A stretch of 64,000 bases of DNA. Origin: Verrucomicrobiota bacterium (lineage in GTDB: Bacteria; Verrucomicrobiota; Verrucomicrobiia; Opitutales; Opitutaceae). Below are positions 8,939-16,993 of this stretch, piece by piece. The translations under genes and the position numbers were made by a program. The stretch spans positions 21,480-85,479 of the forward strand of contig JAEWQP010000034.1 in assembly GCA_023399155.1 (NCBI GenBank). The letters are read 5' to 3'. Each line of letters begins with the position of its first letter. Positions within the stretch are counted from its first letter, which is position 1. The notes under the pieces are model-generated. The model searched no databases, was not told the origin of the DNA, and was given only the letters and a program-made list of their open reading frames with translations.

Positions 8939-9409
8939 ATGAAGCATATGATTACGACTATGAATTCCATGATCTACATTCCCCATGACGACTACCGGAG
9001 GTTATCGATCCTCGCGTCGGCCATTCCGAAGAACGGAAACTCCCACGGCGTTCCGACGCTGCGCGGGGAGCTGGCGCGCGCGACGGTGGTCGCACGCGAA
9101 CTCTTGCCGTCTGGTGTGGTGACGGTGAACTCCCGAGTCCGGTTCCGCGATGTGGATACGGGCGTGGCTGAGGAATACGTGCTCACTTGGCCGGACCGCG
9201 CCGATGGCGGCGTTGAGCGGATCTCCGTGCTCGCGCCGATCGGCACTGCTTTGCTCGGCTACCGAGAGGGTGATGAGGTCTCGTGGCCTACGCCTGGCGG
9301 CACGCGCCGTCTGCTCGTGGTCGAGGTCGATCCGATGGCGGAAGACTCATTCGGCGATCCGAAGGAGGAGGCGTTTGCGCGCCTGCTTGCCGATGTTCGC
9401 TCCACCTAA
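8939..9409 (+). CDS. Rnk/GreA-C-terminal domain protein (second of two)
   Basis: A 156-residue paralogue of the preceding gene. It shares the pattern: IYIPHDDYRRLSIL arm, VNSRVRFRDVDTGVAEEYVLTWP, ISVLAPIGTALLGYREGDEVSWPTPGG. Several in-frame ATGs lie at the beginning (8939, 8948, 8960, 8969). The ATG at 8960 would give the same length of leader as the first copy, so the true start may be there. No strong ribosome binding site decides it. Side-by-side Rnk-like genes suggest duplication with divergence, since identity between the two is modest. It likely contacts RNA polymerase, by family analogy only. Confidence 0.83.
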   Translation: MKHMITTMNSMIYIPHDDYRRLSILASAIPKNGNSHGVPTLRGELARATVVARELLPSGVVTVNSRVRFRDVDTGVAEEYVLTWPDRADGGVERISVLAPIGTALLGYREGDEVSWPTPGGTRRLLVVEVDPMAEDSFGDPKEEAFARLLADVRST

Positions 9410-9423
9410 ACCCACGCACTGAC

Positions 9424-10704
9424 GTGTCTGCAGAACTGATCATCGGACCGGCGAGCCCGCCGCTCGTATTGTTCACACGACTCGCAATGGCACTGGGTGC
9501 CGGCGTATTCGTTGGGCTCGAGCGTGAGCGCCGCGGCAAGTCCGGCGCCCGGACATTCGCGCTCGTCTGCGCAATGGCGGGCGTCGGCGGTGCGCTCGGC
9601 GACGGTTACAGTTGGGCTGTGCTCAGCATCGTCGGCGTGCTCGTCGTGTTGCTGAATCTTCGACAGCTAGTCCGGCGGCAGGACATCGAGCTGACGACGT
9701 CGGCCGCGCTTTTCGTCATGGCCTTTGTCGGCATCCTGATCGGGCGCGGCTATACCTTTGTTCCGATTGCGCTGGCCGTGGTCACTGCCGCGCTGCTCGC
9801 GTGGAAGCAGTCGTTGCACGATTTCGCGGGCGGACTCTCCGAAGGAGAGATCCGTTCCGCAATTATGCTGGCGATGCTCGCGCTGGTCATGTTCCCGCTG
9901 TTGCCGCACGAGCCGGTCGATCGCTGGTCGCTCGTTCATCCGCGCGCGGCAGGCGTCGCAGTCATCGTCCTCGCGGCACTGGGCTGGGCGAATTACCTGT
10001 TGTGGCGGATATACGGCGCTCGCGGCATGAACCTCGCGAGCCTGCTTGGCGGACTTGTCAATAGCACTGCCGCCGTCGCGGAGCTCGCGCAGCGGACGCG
10101 CTCGCTTGGCGCGGGATTCGCGTCGTTCGCCGGACGGGGTGTCGTGCTCGCGACCATGGCGATGCTTGTGCGCAACGCCGTAGTCGCCGGCATCCTTTCG
10201 CCGCGGGTGCTCGGCGCGATGGGGCTGCCGCTCGGCGCCATGGTACTGGCGTGCGTCGTCGCGCTGTGGCGCATGGATACGCGCTGGCTGCCGGCCGAGC
10301 CTGACGAGCGCGATCCGCGCGAGGCGCTGAAGTTCGATTCACCGTTCTCGTTGCTCGCGGTGTTGCGGTTCGGCGCGATCTTTCTCGTCCTTGAAGTTGC
10401 CGGTACCATCGCGCAGCGCGCGCTGGGCGATGTCGGCTTCTACGCGGTGAGCATCGCCGGTGGATTGTTCTCCAGTTCGTCGGCGGTGGCGGCGGCCGGA
10501 ACCCTCGCAGCACAGGAAGCGGTTTCGGTCGAGTCCGCCGCCGCGGGTGCGCTCCTCGCGACTCTCACGAGTGCGTGCGTCAACCTGCCGCTGGTCGCGC
10601 GGCTCGGCCGCTTTCCGCGCCTTACGCGTGGAGTGGCGATCACTGTGAGTGCGCTGGCCGTGGCGGGAATACTGGGCTGGTGCGCACAGCGCTGGCTGCT
10701 GTGA
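9424..10704 (+). CDS. MgtC/SapB N-terminal plus DUF4010 membrane protein
   Basis: A 426-residue integral membrane protein. The N-terminus contains the MgtC signature GVFVGLERERRGKSGARTFALVC (about residues 25-50) and the rest is the DUF4010 region with about ten hydrophobic segments, including SLLGGLVNSTAAVAEL and FSSSSAVAAAGTLAA. The proposed start is the GTG at 9424, 14 bases after the stop of the Rnk-like gene; an ATG at 9487 would cut into the first membrane segment. Family members are linked to Mg2+ limitation and pH stress, but the transported substrate is not established. It ends the plus-strand run of 6624-10704, perhaps one operon. Confidence 0.9.
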   Translation: MSAELIIGPASPPLVLFTRLAMALGAGVFVGLERERRGKSGARTFALVCAMAGVGGALGDGYSWAVLSIVGVLVVLLNLRQLVRRQDIELTTSAALFVMAFVGILIGRGYTFVPIALAVVTAALLAWKQSLHDFAGGLSEGEIRSAIMLAMLALVMFPLLPHEPVDRWSLVHPRAAGVAVIVLAALGWANYLLWRIYGARGMNLASLLGGLVNSTAAVAELAQRTRSLGAGFASFAGRGVVLATMAMLVRNAVVAGILSPRVLGAMGLPLGAMVLACVVALWRMDTRWLPAEPDERDPREALKFDSPFSLLAVLRFGAIFLVLEVAGTIAQRALGDVGFYAVSIAGGLFSSSSAVAAAGTLAAQEAVSVESAAAGALLATLTSACVNLPLVARLGRFPRLTRGVAITVSALAVAGILGWCAQRWLL

Positions 10705-10744
10705 CGTGCGGCATCCCCAACATCGAAATGTGAGAATCAGCACG

Positions 10745-10999
10745 ATGTATCATGCATTCATTACGCCAAGCAGCGCCACCGACCGGGTGCTACGGGGCTC
10801 GACGATCGGAATGCTTCTGCGCGAACGTGGCCTCTCATCCGAGACGGTCGTCGTCGATCTCAGCGTTCAGGCACTCAGCCCGAGCGAGATCATGACTACG
10901 CCGATCCAATCGAGCGCCGTGCCGAAGGTGGCCTCGATCGTCGCTGGCAGATGTGCCGTTTGCCCGTGTTGGGCGCCATTAGGAGAAAATCACTCATGA
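10745..10999 (+). CDS. Hypothetical protein, possibly a remnant
   Basis: An 84-residue frame starting at ATG 10745 that I do not recognise. The first 65 residues look protein-like (GSTIGMLLRERGLSSETVVVDLSV) while the C-terminal tail, with three cysteines and GENHS, looks like random read-through. Its stop overlaps the start of the homospermidine synthase fragment by four bases (ATGA), which would suit translational coupling but may be chance. In a region full of broken genes it could be the truncated start of something longer. Confidence 0.35.
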   Translation: MYHAFITPSSATDRVLRGSTIGMLLRERGLSSETVVVDLSVQALSPSEIMTTPIQSSAVPKVASIVAGRCAVCPCWAPLGENHS

Positions 11000-11520
11000 A
11001 ATCTGAAAAGCGAAGAGTCCTCATTACCGGTTTCGGCATCGTCGCGCAGGCATTGCTTCCTATGTTGGAGAAGCGACTGCGCATGGAACCGAAGGAGATC
11101 ACGGTGATCGACTTCGTGGATCGCCGACGCGTTTTGCGTCCGTGGATGAAACGCGGACTGCGCTTCGTGCGTGAACGCGTGACACCGCTCAACCTTACCG
11201 GCCTGTTAGCGACGCATGTCGACGAAGGCGGCCTGATCATCGACCTTGCGTGGAGCATTGACTGCTTCGAGATCCTCCAATGGGCGCACGATCATGGCGT
11301 CCTCTACGTCAATGCGTCGGTTGAGTCCTGGGGACCCGAGTCGTCTTCGCGCTCCGTGCTCGAGCGTTCGCTGTACGCGCGCTACGTGCGGCTCCTCGAG
11401 TTGACCGGCAACTGGCGTGACGGCCCGACCGCGGTCATCGACCACGGCGCGAATGGGACCACTCCTCAGCGGCGGCGACGCGTTGTCAGCCTAGCTCGCT
11501 TGTATTGTCGGTCTGGGTAG
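10996..11520 (+). pseudogene. hss: Homospermidine synthase, truncated to the N-terminal third
   Basis: The first about 155 residues match NAD-dependent homospermidine synthase, which makes the polyamine homospermidine. Visible are a Rossmann start (RRVLITGFGIVAQALLPML), IIDLAWSIDCFEILQWAHDHGVLY and GPTAVIDHGAN. The enzyme normally continues GANPG...V for a total of around 450-480 residues. Here it breaks off at GAN (about position 11455) and reads into unrelated sequence (GTTPQRRRR) to a stop at 11520. The break lies directly beside a tyrosine recombinase remnant, so a rearrangement probably removed the rest. The product would lack the catalytic C-terminal domain. Confidence 0.75.
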
Positions 11521-11653
11521 TGGCTCCACCGGGAACAGCGGCCGCGGGCTGGGGCGCGATAGCGAAATACTCCTTCGCTTTGGCTTCGGTGACCACGCCC
11601 GCATACACGTCATGCAGGAGGGTCGGATCTCCGCGGTGTCCCATATTGGGATG
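11486..11653 (-). pseudogene. Tyrosine recombinase (phage/island integrase) C-terminal remnant
   Basis: On the minus strand, 55 codons before a TGA at 11486 read HPNMGHRGDPTLLHDVYAGV followed by VTEAKAKEYFAIAPQ. This is the C-terminal box of tyrosine recombinases: the LGH-type histidine region, then the catalytic tyrosine in the DVYAGVV segment. Everything upstream of the histidine box, with the two active-site arginines, is missing, because the frame runs into the NTPase fragment at about 11653. It marks a former integration module about 1 kb from the tRNA-Ser gene. No start codon exists, so it is a relic. Confidence 0.65.
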
Positions 11654-11955
11654 CCAAGAAGAGGCAGGTCGAAGCTGGAACTAGTACCCAAGCACGTGAA
11701 TGGACACCGTTGCTCAAGGCGCTCACGGACGAAATGAGCCGCCGCCTGGAACTCTCCGTGCCAAAGTCATTTCTCGACACGTATTCGAGCGGGTTTGTTG
11801 CCAGCCTAGTCTCGTGCGGCGTGTTGACGTTCAACGGTCGCGTTTACGGATTCGGCCACGAAAGCTTCTTTGATTACTGCTTCGCTCGCAGTGTTGCCGC
11901 TGGCAGATCCGCTCAGCCGGATGGCCCGTTCTCGCATTCCGCCTGGATCGATTGA
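11641..11955 (+). pseudogene. STAND/NACHT-like NTPase, C-terminal-side fragment
   Basis: Open plus-strand sequence reading YWDAKKRQVEAG, then WTPLLKALTDEMSRRLELSVPKSFLD, VSCGVLTFNGRVYGFGHESFFDYCFAR. The last block (F-HESFFDY-FAR) is characteristic of the region after the ATPase core in large STAND-type NTPases that are common in defence islands. There is no start codon fitting the family. The fragment begins exactly where the fragment at 11952-12584 leaves the family (KDLFDAY), so the two pieces together make one continuous stretch, but in swapped order on the chromosome. Confidence 0.6.
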
Positions 11956-12584
11956 ATCCGAGCCCGACAACCATCACGCTTGGACAACAGATTGGGTTAC
12001 CTGAATCCCCAGCGCTGGTTCTTTCACGTGCATTTCCCGGGCAACCCATTGTCTTGATCATTGATCAACTCGACTTTGTTAGCGCAACGTCTGGGCGTCA
12101 TCCCGACTTTTTCGACACACTGGCTGCCTTGGTGGAAGAGGTTCGGGGACTGCGGGGAACCCATGTCCTTCATTTGATCCTCGCCTGTCGTGAGTTCGAC
12201 TTTGAGAACGACCATCGATTTCGTCTGCTGCTTCCGCGAAGCGAAAAGCCGGTAACGCTGAACCGACTAACGTCTGACGAAGTGGCGCATATCATTCGAT
12301 CAGCCGACGGGAAACCAGAACGGCTGAACGTGAGGCAGCTTGAAATGCTGGCACTCCCGCAGAACCTGGCGCTGTTTGTCGAATCCGGGATCGTCGGTCA
12401 CGACAAACCGTCCTTCCTGACCCAGAAGGACCTCTTCGACGCGTATCCAATCGTCCGCTCCCGACAACAAATCAAGGACTTTGGCATACCTAACTCTCGA
12501 TTAGGTGCTATTCTCGAAAAATGGCGATTTCCGGCGATTTCCGGCGGTTTACGGAAGTTTGGCGTTTACTCAGAATTAGTATGA
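11952..12584 (+). pseudogene. STAND/NACHT-like NTPase, Walker B-side fragment
   Basis: Reads LGQQIGLPESPALVLSRAF, then PIVLIIDQLDFVSATSGRHPDFFDTLAAL (Walker B, IIDQLD), LHLILACREFDFENDHRFR and PSFLTQKDLFDAY. These are the middle part of an NTPase of the STAND superclass. The P-loop (Walker A) that should lie upstream is absent, so it cannot be active. After KDLFDAY the sequence leaves the family. It overlaps by four bases the end of the preceding fragment, which encodes the following part of the same protein. The fragment ends about 45 bases from the tRNA-Ser gene. Confidence 0.6.
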
Positions 12585-12628
12585 GTAATAGGCTCTAGTG
12601 AGCCAAGTCGCTGATAATCAGCGATAAA

Positions 12629-12718
<90 letters not shown>

Positions 12719-12850
12719 GTGGCGAAGGGACGGTATTCCGCGGAAAGCCTCCCGCGGTGCAAGTCTCGAATGGGGGCGGAATCGCGGCGCCATTTGACGG
12801 GGCGCGGGTTTCGGGCAAGGTCCCTCCTGAATTCGTTCCCTCCAAGTCAC

Positions 12851-13273
12851 ATGAAGTCTATCATCACCAGTGTCCTGCTCCTGACCGTCCTCGCGGTCCC
12901 GTTCGCCTCGGCCGAGCCGGGCAAGAAGGGCCAGAAGCCCGACCGCATCGCCCACGGCGAACGTGTGGACGTGAAGGAATACCTGGTCCCGGGCAAGACC
13001 ACGATCGTCAACTTCACGAGCGCCTACTGCCCGCCCTGCCAGAGGATCTCGCCGTTGCTGGATGAACTCCACGCCCAGCGCGACGACGTGGCAGTGGTGA
13101 AGGTCGACATCAACCGGCCTGACGTGCGGGGAATCGACTGGAAAGCGCCCGTGGTCGCGCAGTATGAGCTGCGCTCGGTCCCCAGCTTCCAAGTCTATGA
13201 TGCCAAGGGCACCCTGATCGCCGAGGGCGAGGCCGCCGCGGAGATGGTCCTCGGTTGGCTGCAGGAATCCTAA
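12851..13273 (+). CDS. Secreted/periplasmic thioredoxin-family protein
   Basis: A 140-residue protein. Residues 1-21 form a signal peptide (MKSIITSVLLLTVLAVPFASA). The mature part has a thioredoxin fold with TTIVNFTSAYCPPCQRISP, active-site C60-P-P-C63, a VVKVDINRP strand, and the cis-proline in LRSVPSFQVYDAKG. The CPPC active site differs from the reducing CGPC of cytoplasmic thioredoxin, so a role in periplasmic disulphide handling is likely but not proven. A terminator-like hairpin follows at 13303-13329. Confidence 0.9.
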   Translation: MKSIITSVLLLTVLAVPFASAEPGKKGQKPDRIAHGERVDVKEYLVPGKTTIVNFTSAYCPPCQRISPLLDELHAQRDDVAVVKVDINRPDVRGIDWKAPVVAQYELRSVPSFQVYDAKGTLIAEGEAAAEMVLGWLQES

Positions 13274-13302
13274 CACCTTTCGCGGCATTGCCCGCATCCC
13301 GA

Positions 13303-13337
13303 CGCGCCGGCCTCCCGAGGGCCGGCGCGTTTGATTT
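13303..13337 (+). terminator. Rho-independent terminator after the thioredoxin gene
   Basis: Ten-base perfect arms (CGCGCCGGCC and its complement at 13303-13312 and 13320-13329) with a 7-base loop, followed by TTTGATTT. It lies between the thioredoxin gene and the Na/Pi cotransporter gene. Confidence 0.7.
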
Positions 13338-13379
13338 CGTCTCGTCAGGGACAGCAGGCCGCTGGTTCAATCCTCGCAC

Positions 13380-15035
13380 ATGAATCTCCTGCTCGTCGGA
13401 GAAATCATCGGTGGCGTGGTGCTCTTCCTGGTGGGCATGCAGTGGATGAGCGCGGCGCTGCGCGCGGCGGCGGGCGATCGCATGCGCGGCTGGCTCAACG
13501 CAGCCACCCGCTCCCGCTGGCGCGGCGTGGTGCTCGGCACGACGGCAGGGTTTCTCGCGCACAGCACGGCCGCGACGGTGATGACCGTCGGGTTCGTGCA
13601 TGCCGGCCTGCTTTCCCTCGGTGCGGCATTGCCCGTCGTGTTCGGCGCGAACATCGGGACGACGCTCTCGATGCAGCTGGTGTCGCTGCGTCTCACGGAT
13701 TACGCGCTGGTTGCCGTGGCACTGGGCGGGATCGTCCAGTTGGCGGCCAACGAGGGCACATTCCGGCAGGTCGGCCGCGCGGTCCTTGGCTTCGGGCTCC
13801 TGTTCCTCGGCATGAAGATCACGGGCAACGCGATCGAGCCCCACCGCGAGATGCTCGCGGGCTGGCTGTCGCGCTTTTCCGCCGAGACGTGGTCGGGTCT
13901 CGCGCTGGGTGTGCTCGTCGGCGCGGTGGTGACGGTGGTCGTGCAGAGCAGCGGGGCGGTGATCGGGATGAGCTTCGTGCTGGCGGCAAGCGGCGTCGTC
14001 ACCTCCCTGGCGCAGACGTATCCGATCGTGCTGGGGGCCCACATCGGCACGAGTTCGACGTCGTTGATCGCGTCGATCGGCACGAGTTCGGCCGCGAGAC
14101 GCGTCGCGGTGGGCAACCTCGTTTTCAACGTTGTGAACGTGGCGATCGGGATGGCCGGGGCACGGCTTTTCATACCCTTGCTGGAGCGCAGCGCGTCCGA
14201 CCTCGTGCACCAGACGGCAAATTCCCACACGGCGATCATGCTCGTGGGCGTGCTCGTGGTGATGCCGGCGACCGGATGGTTTGTCCGGCTGCTGGAGCGG
14301 CTGGTACGCGAGAAGGGACCGGAGCGGCCGGGCAGCCACCTCGACGTGCGCAAGCTCGACGAGCCGGCCGCGGCGCTCGACCTCACCATGCGCGAACTGG
14401 GGCGCTGTGCGAAGATCTGCGAGGATTGCTTCCACGTGATCAACGGCGCCTTCCATGTCGTGGATCGGCGCGCGCTGCGCCGCGCCACGCTCGATGAGGC
14501 GAGCGTGGACGAGATCCGCACGAGCGTGCGCGCCTATCTCCAGGCGCTGGCACGGCGCGACCTCGGCAGCCGCGAGGTGTTGATGGCGCAGGCGCTCAAC
14601 CGCTGCGCCATCGAGCTGGAGCGGATCAGCGACCACATCGAGAAGCTCTCCAAGATCGTGCGGCGCGGCGATGGCAGGCAACTTGCGCAGTTCGATGAAA
14701 GGATCCGGGTCGACGTCCTGCGCCTCGCCAGGGTCGCCGAAGCCGTCGTCAGCAGCGTCGCCGGCTCATTCGACACGATGCCTCGCGACCGCGACGCGGC
14801 CACCTGGCCCGTCCTGGAGGCGCGCAACCGCTACAACCGCGAGGCCGTGCCGGTGAAGCAGGAGGTGCGCGACCGCCTCACTCGGGGTGAGATTCCGTCG
14901 GAGCTGGCGTTGTTGTTCAGTGAATACGCCGCAGTACTCGACCGCATCGTGCGGCACTGTGTCGTGATCGCCCAGGAGCAGCGTCAGCCGTCCTTTGCGG
15001 GCGACGGGTCCACGGGCGCCGCGGCCGGCCGCTGA
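13380..15035 (+). CDS. Na/Pi cotransporter family protein with C-terminal PhoU-like domain
   Basis: A 551-residue inner-membrane protein. Residues 1-310 contain the two inverted Na_Pi_cotrans repeats with their QSS-type motifs: THSTAATVM-like AHSTAATVMTVGF (repeat 1) and VVQSSGAVIGMSF (repeat 2), plus FGANIGTT and LGAHIGTSS. Residues about 335-540 are helical and resemble PhoU (LGRCAKICEDCFHV, LNRCAIELERISDHIEKLSKI). The family takes up phosphate with sodium; the PhoU part is thought to regulate. Its 3' end overlaps the following minus-strand gene by 52 bases. Confidence 0.92.
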   Translation: MNLLLVGEIIGGVVLFLVGMQWMSAALRAAAGDRMRGWLNAATRSRWRGVVLGTTAGFLAHSTAATVMTVGFVHAGLLSLGAALPVVFGANIGTTLSMQLVSLRLTDYALVAVALGGIVQLAANEGTFRQVGRAVLGFGLLFLGMKITGNAIEPHREMLAGWLSRFSAETWSGLALGVLVGAVVTVVVQSSGAVIGMSFVLAASGVVTSLAQTYPIVLGAHIGTSSTSLIASIGTSSAARRVAVGNLVFNVVNVAIGMAGARLFIPLLERSASDLVHQTANSHTAIMLVGVLVVMPATGWFVRLLERLVREKGPERPGSHLDVRKLDEPAAALDLTMRELGRCAKICEDCFHVINGAFHVVDRRALRRATLDEASVDEIRTSVRAYLQALARRDLGSREVLMAQALNRCAIELERISDHIEKLSKIVRRGDGRQLAQFDERIRVDVLRLARVAEAVVSSVAGSFDTMPRDRDAATWPVLEARNRYNREAVPVKQEVRDRLTRGEIPSELALLFSEYAAVLDRIVRHCVVIAQEQRQPSFAGDGSTGAAAGR

Positions 15036-15283
15036 GCCTGCCGTCGGCGGTGGGCGTGCTGGAAGGCCATCACGATGGCGATGCCCACCGCCCAGATGAA
15101 GGCGAGGAAACCCAGCTGCCGGGCGCCGCTCAGCGCCATGTCGCGCGCGCTCATCGCGACGTCGGCGAGCGTGCCGACCAACGGGAAGATGATCGCACCG
15201 ACGACGGCACCGCCGAGCGTGATCAACGCCGACCAGAGCGCGACGTAGCTGCAGTAGAAGAAGCCGGTGCGAAGCCGCGACAT
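14984..15283 (-). CDS. Hypothetical small membrane protein
   Basis: A 99-residue protein with two clear hydrophobic segments (residues about 10-38 and 55-75) and a basic, proline-rich tail (RRRQAQRPAAAPVDPSP). I do not recognise the family. It is three bases downstream of the reductase gene on the same strand, so the two may be co-transcribed. The tail overlaps the end of the convergent Na/Pi transporter gene. Confidence 0.6.
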   Translation of the reverse strand: MSRLRTGFFYCSYVALWSALITLGGAVVGAIIFPLVGTLADVAMSARDMALSGARQLGFLAFIWAVGIAIVMAFQHAHRRRQAQRPAAAPVDPSPAKDG

Positions 15284-15286
15284 GGT

Positions 15287-15847
15287 TCAGGCGGGGGGAA
15301 GCGGGATCCTGGAGCGTCCCGGCCGGTGATAATTGAGCAGCAGTGTATCCGGACCGAGGAGACGCATCTCACCGAGGCGATAGCGTCCATCGCGCACGGT
15401 GCCGCCGTCGGCCAGCGGCGTGCCGCCGCCCAGGATCACCGGCTCGACCGTGAGCCAGAGGGCGTCGACAAGATCGGCATCGAGAAAGTCGCGGTAGACG
15501 TGGCCGCCGCCGAGCAGCGCGCAACGCGTGCAGCCGCGGGAGGCGAGCGTGTCGAGCAGCGTGCGCGGCGTGCCGCTCGCGAACTCCAGCGCGCCGGGCC
15601 GGCGATCGCCCGCGAAACGTTCGGGTGCGTGGGTGGCGACGAGCCGGAAGAAGCGCGACCGATTGCTGGCCAGGATGTCGTCGCGCGCGGTCTCGAACGT
15701 CGTCCGCCCCATGATCGCGCCGTCGAAGTCCTGCAACACCTGTCGATACCACGCCTGATCTTCGTCGGAGGCGAAACCGGGGCCCTCCTGCCCGGGCGGG
15801 GTGAGCCGGCCATCGAGGGAGATCACGGCGATGAGAATCACGTGCAT
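15287..15847 (-). CDS. RibD C-terminal domain / dihydrofolate reductase-like protein
   Basis: A 186-residue reductase-fold protein: MHVILIAVISLDGRLTPPGQ (the SxDGK/R-type start of the RibD-C domain), DFDGAIMGRTTFE (MGRxTxE), a central TLASRGCTRCALLGGGHVYRDFLDADLVDALWLTVEPVILGGGTPL (GGG and PVxLGGG cofactor loops). Proteins of this type reduce pyrimidine or pterin-like substrates with NADPH. Without the deaminase half of RibD its pathway is uncertain. The ATG at 15847 is where homology begins; a further upstream start would overlap FtsY leader sequence. Confidence 0.87.
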   Translation of the reverse strand: MHVILIAVISLDGRLTPPGQEGPGFASDEDQAWYRQVLQDFDGAIMGRTTFETARDDILASNRSRFFRLVATHAPERFAGDRRPGALEFASGTPRTLLDTLASRGCTRCALLGGGHVYRDFLDADLVDALWLTVEPVILGGGTPLADGGTVRDGRYRLGEMRLLGPDTLLLNYHRPGRSRIPLPPA

Positions 15848-16049
15848 AGCGAGACTGCTGAAAAGATGCCGACGGCCCCTGTTGTCAAAAAATCTGAATC
15901 GCTGCGCATGCGGTGCGCCGTCCGCGACGTGCGGCGGATTCGCCGCTGTGGCGCCGCCGGCACGCCATGCACCGCGCCGGGCGGACACCCCGGTGCGCGA
16001 TCGTCTTCCGGCGTTGCGCCGGACGCGAAAATCCCCACGCAGGAGGCGG

Positions 16050-16973
16050 ATGTTTTCACTCTTCAAGAAATTCAAGGACGGGCTCACCAAGACCGCGCAG
16101 ACCATCGTCGCGTCCGTCGGCGGCATGTTCGGCATCAAGCCGATCGACACGTCCACGCTGGAGAAGCTCGAGGAATCGCTCTACACGGCCGATTTCGGCG
16201 TCGAGACCACCGACGAGATTCTCGGGGAGATCCGCCGCGCCATGAAGAAGGAGAAGGAACTGCGCGGGCAGGAGGCGGGGCGCATCGGTGCGACCGTGTT
16301 GCGGCGCGCGCTCGAAGGCTCCGAGGGTCGGCTGGAGTTCGTGCCGGGTGCACCGACGGTCATCGCGCTCATCGGCGTGAATGGTTCGGGCAAGACCACG
16401 ACGGCGGCCAAGCTCGGATACGACCTGCAGCAGGACGGCCGCAAGGTACTGCTGGCGGCCTGCGATACCTTCCGCGCGGCGGCCATCGACCAGCTCAAGA
16501 CGTGGGCGGACCGGCTCAAGCTCGACATCATCGCCGGGCAGCATGGGGCGGATGCGGCGGCCGTGGCGTTTGACGCGTGGCAGGCGGCCCAGGCGCGCGG
16601 CTTTGACACGCTGCTGATCGACACCGCGGGCCGTCTGCACACGAAGAGCAATCTCATGCAGGAGCTGGCGAAAATCCGCCGCGTGTTGCAGAAGCACGAT
16701 CCGGCCGCGCCGCACTACAGCCTGCTCGTGGTGGACGGCAGCCTGGGCAGCAACTCGATCGAGCAGGCCCGCGTGTTCCACAAGGAATTCGGCCTGGACG
16801 GGCTCGTCGTCACCAAGCTCGACGGCACGAGCAAGGGTGGTGCGCTGGTCGCGATCTACCGCGAGCTGAAGCTACCCATCTTCTTCCTTGGACTTGGCGA
16901 GCAGCCCGAGGACCTGCAGCCGTTTTCCGTGGACAACTACGTCAACGCCGTCTTCGGGCTCGAGACGGCCTGA
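16050..16973 (+). CDS. ftsY: Signal recognition particle receptor FtsY
   Basis: A 307-residue SRP GTPase. It has a short N-terminal amphipathic start (MFSLFKKFKDGLTK) without the long acidic A domain of E. coli, an N domain (LEKLEESLYTADFGVETT), and a G domain with GVNGSGKTT (residues 109-117), DTFRAAA, LIDTAGRLHT, TKLDGTSKGG and FLGLGEQPEDLQPF. It docks the ribosome-SRP complex at the membrane for co-translational insertion. The start at 16050 follows a perfect AGGAGG at 16041. Confidence 0.97.
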   Translation: MFSLFKKFKDGLTKTAQTIVASVGGMFGIKPIDTSTLEKLEESLYTADFGVETTDEILGEIRRAMKKEKELRGQEAGRIGATVLRRALEGSEGRLEFVPGAPTVIALIGVNGSGKTTTAAKLGYDLQQDGRKVLLAACDTFRAAAIDQLKTWADRLKLDIIAGQHGADAAAVAFDAWQAAQARGFDTLLIDTAGRLHTKSNLMQELAKIRRVLQKHDPAAPHYSLLVVDGSLGSNSIEQARVFHKEFGLDGLVVTKLDGTSKGGALVAIYRELKLPIFFLGLGEQPEDLQPFSVDNYVNAVFGLETA

Positions 16974-16993
16974 GCGGCGTGGCGTCGGTGGAG

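Larger units (their letters stand above)
1..12628. mobile_element. Candidate decayed genomic island at tRNA-Ser
   Basis: The stretch left of the tRNA-Ser 3' end has lower GC than the rest of the window. It carries an integrase remnant, a permuted NTPase gene, a truncated hss and a broken corA, and holds accessory stress genes. Islands typically insert at the 3' end of tRNA genes, which is the side facing this region. The left boundary is not in the window, and I found no copy of the tRNA 3' end within it, so the extent is a guess. Confidence 0.45.

Noticed and set aside
12500..12628. Short tandem GCGATTTCCG-like units near the tRNA-Ser considered as an attachment site
   Set aside because: No second copy was found and the repeat does not match the tRNA 3' end, so an att role cannot be supported.
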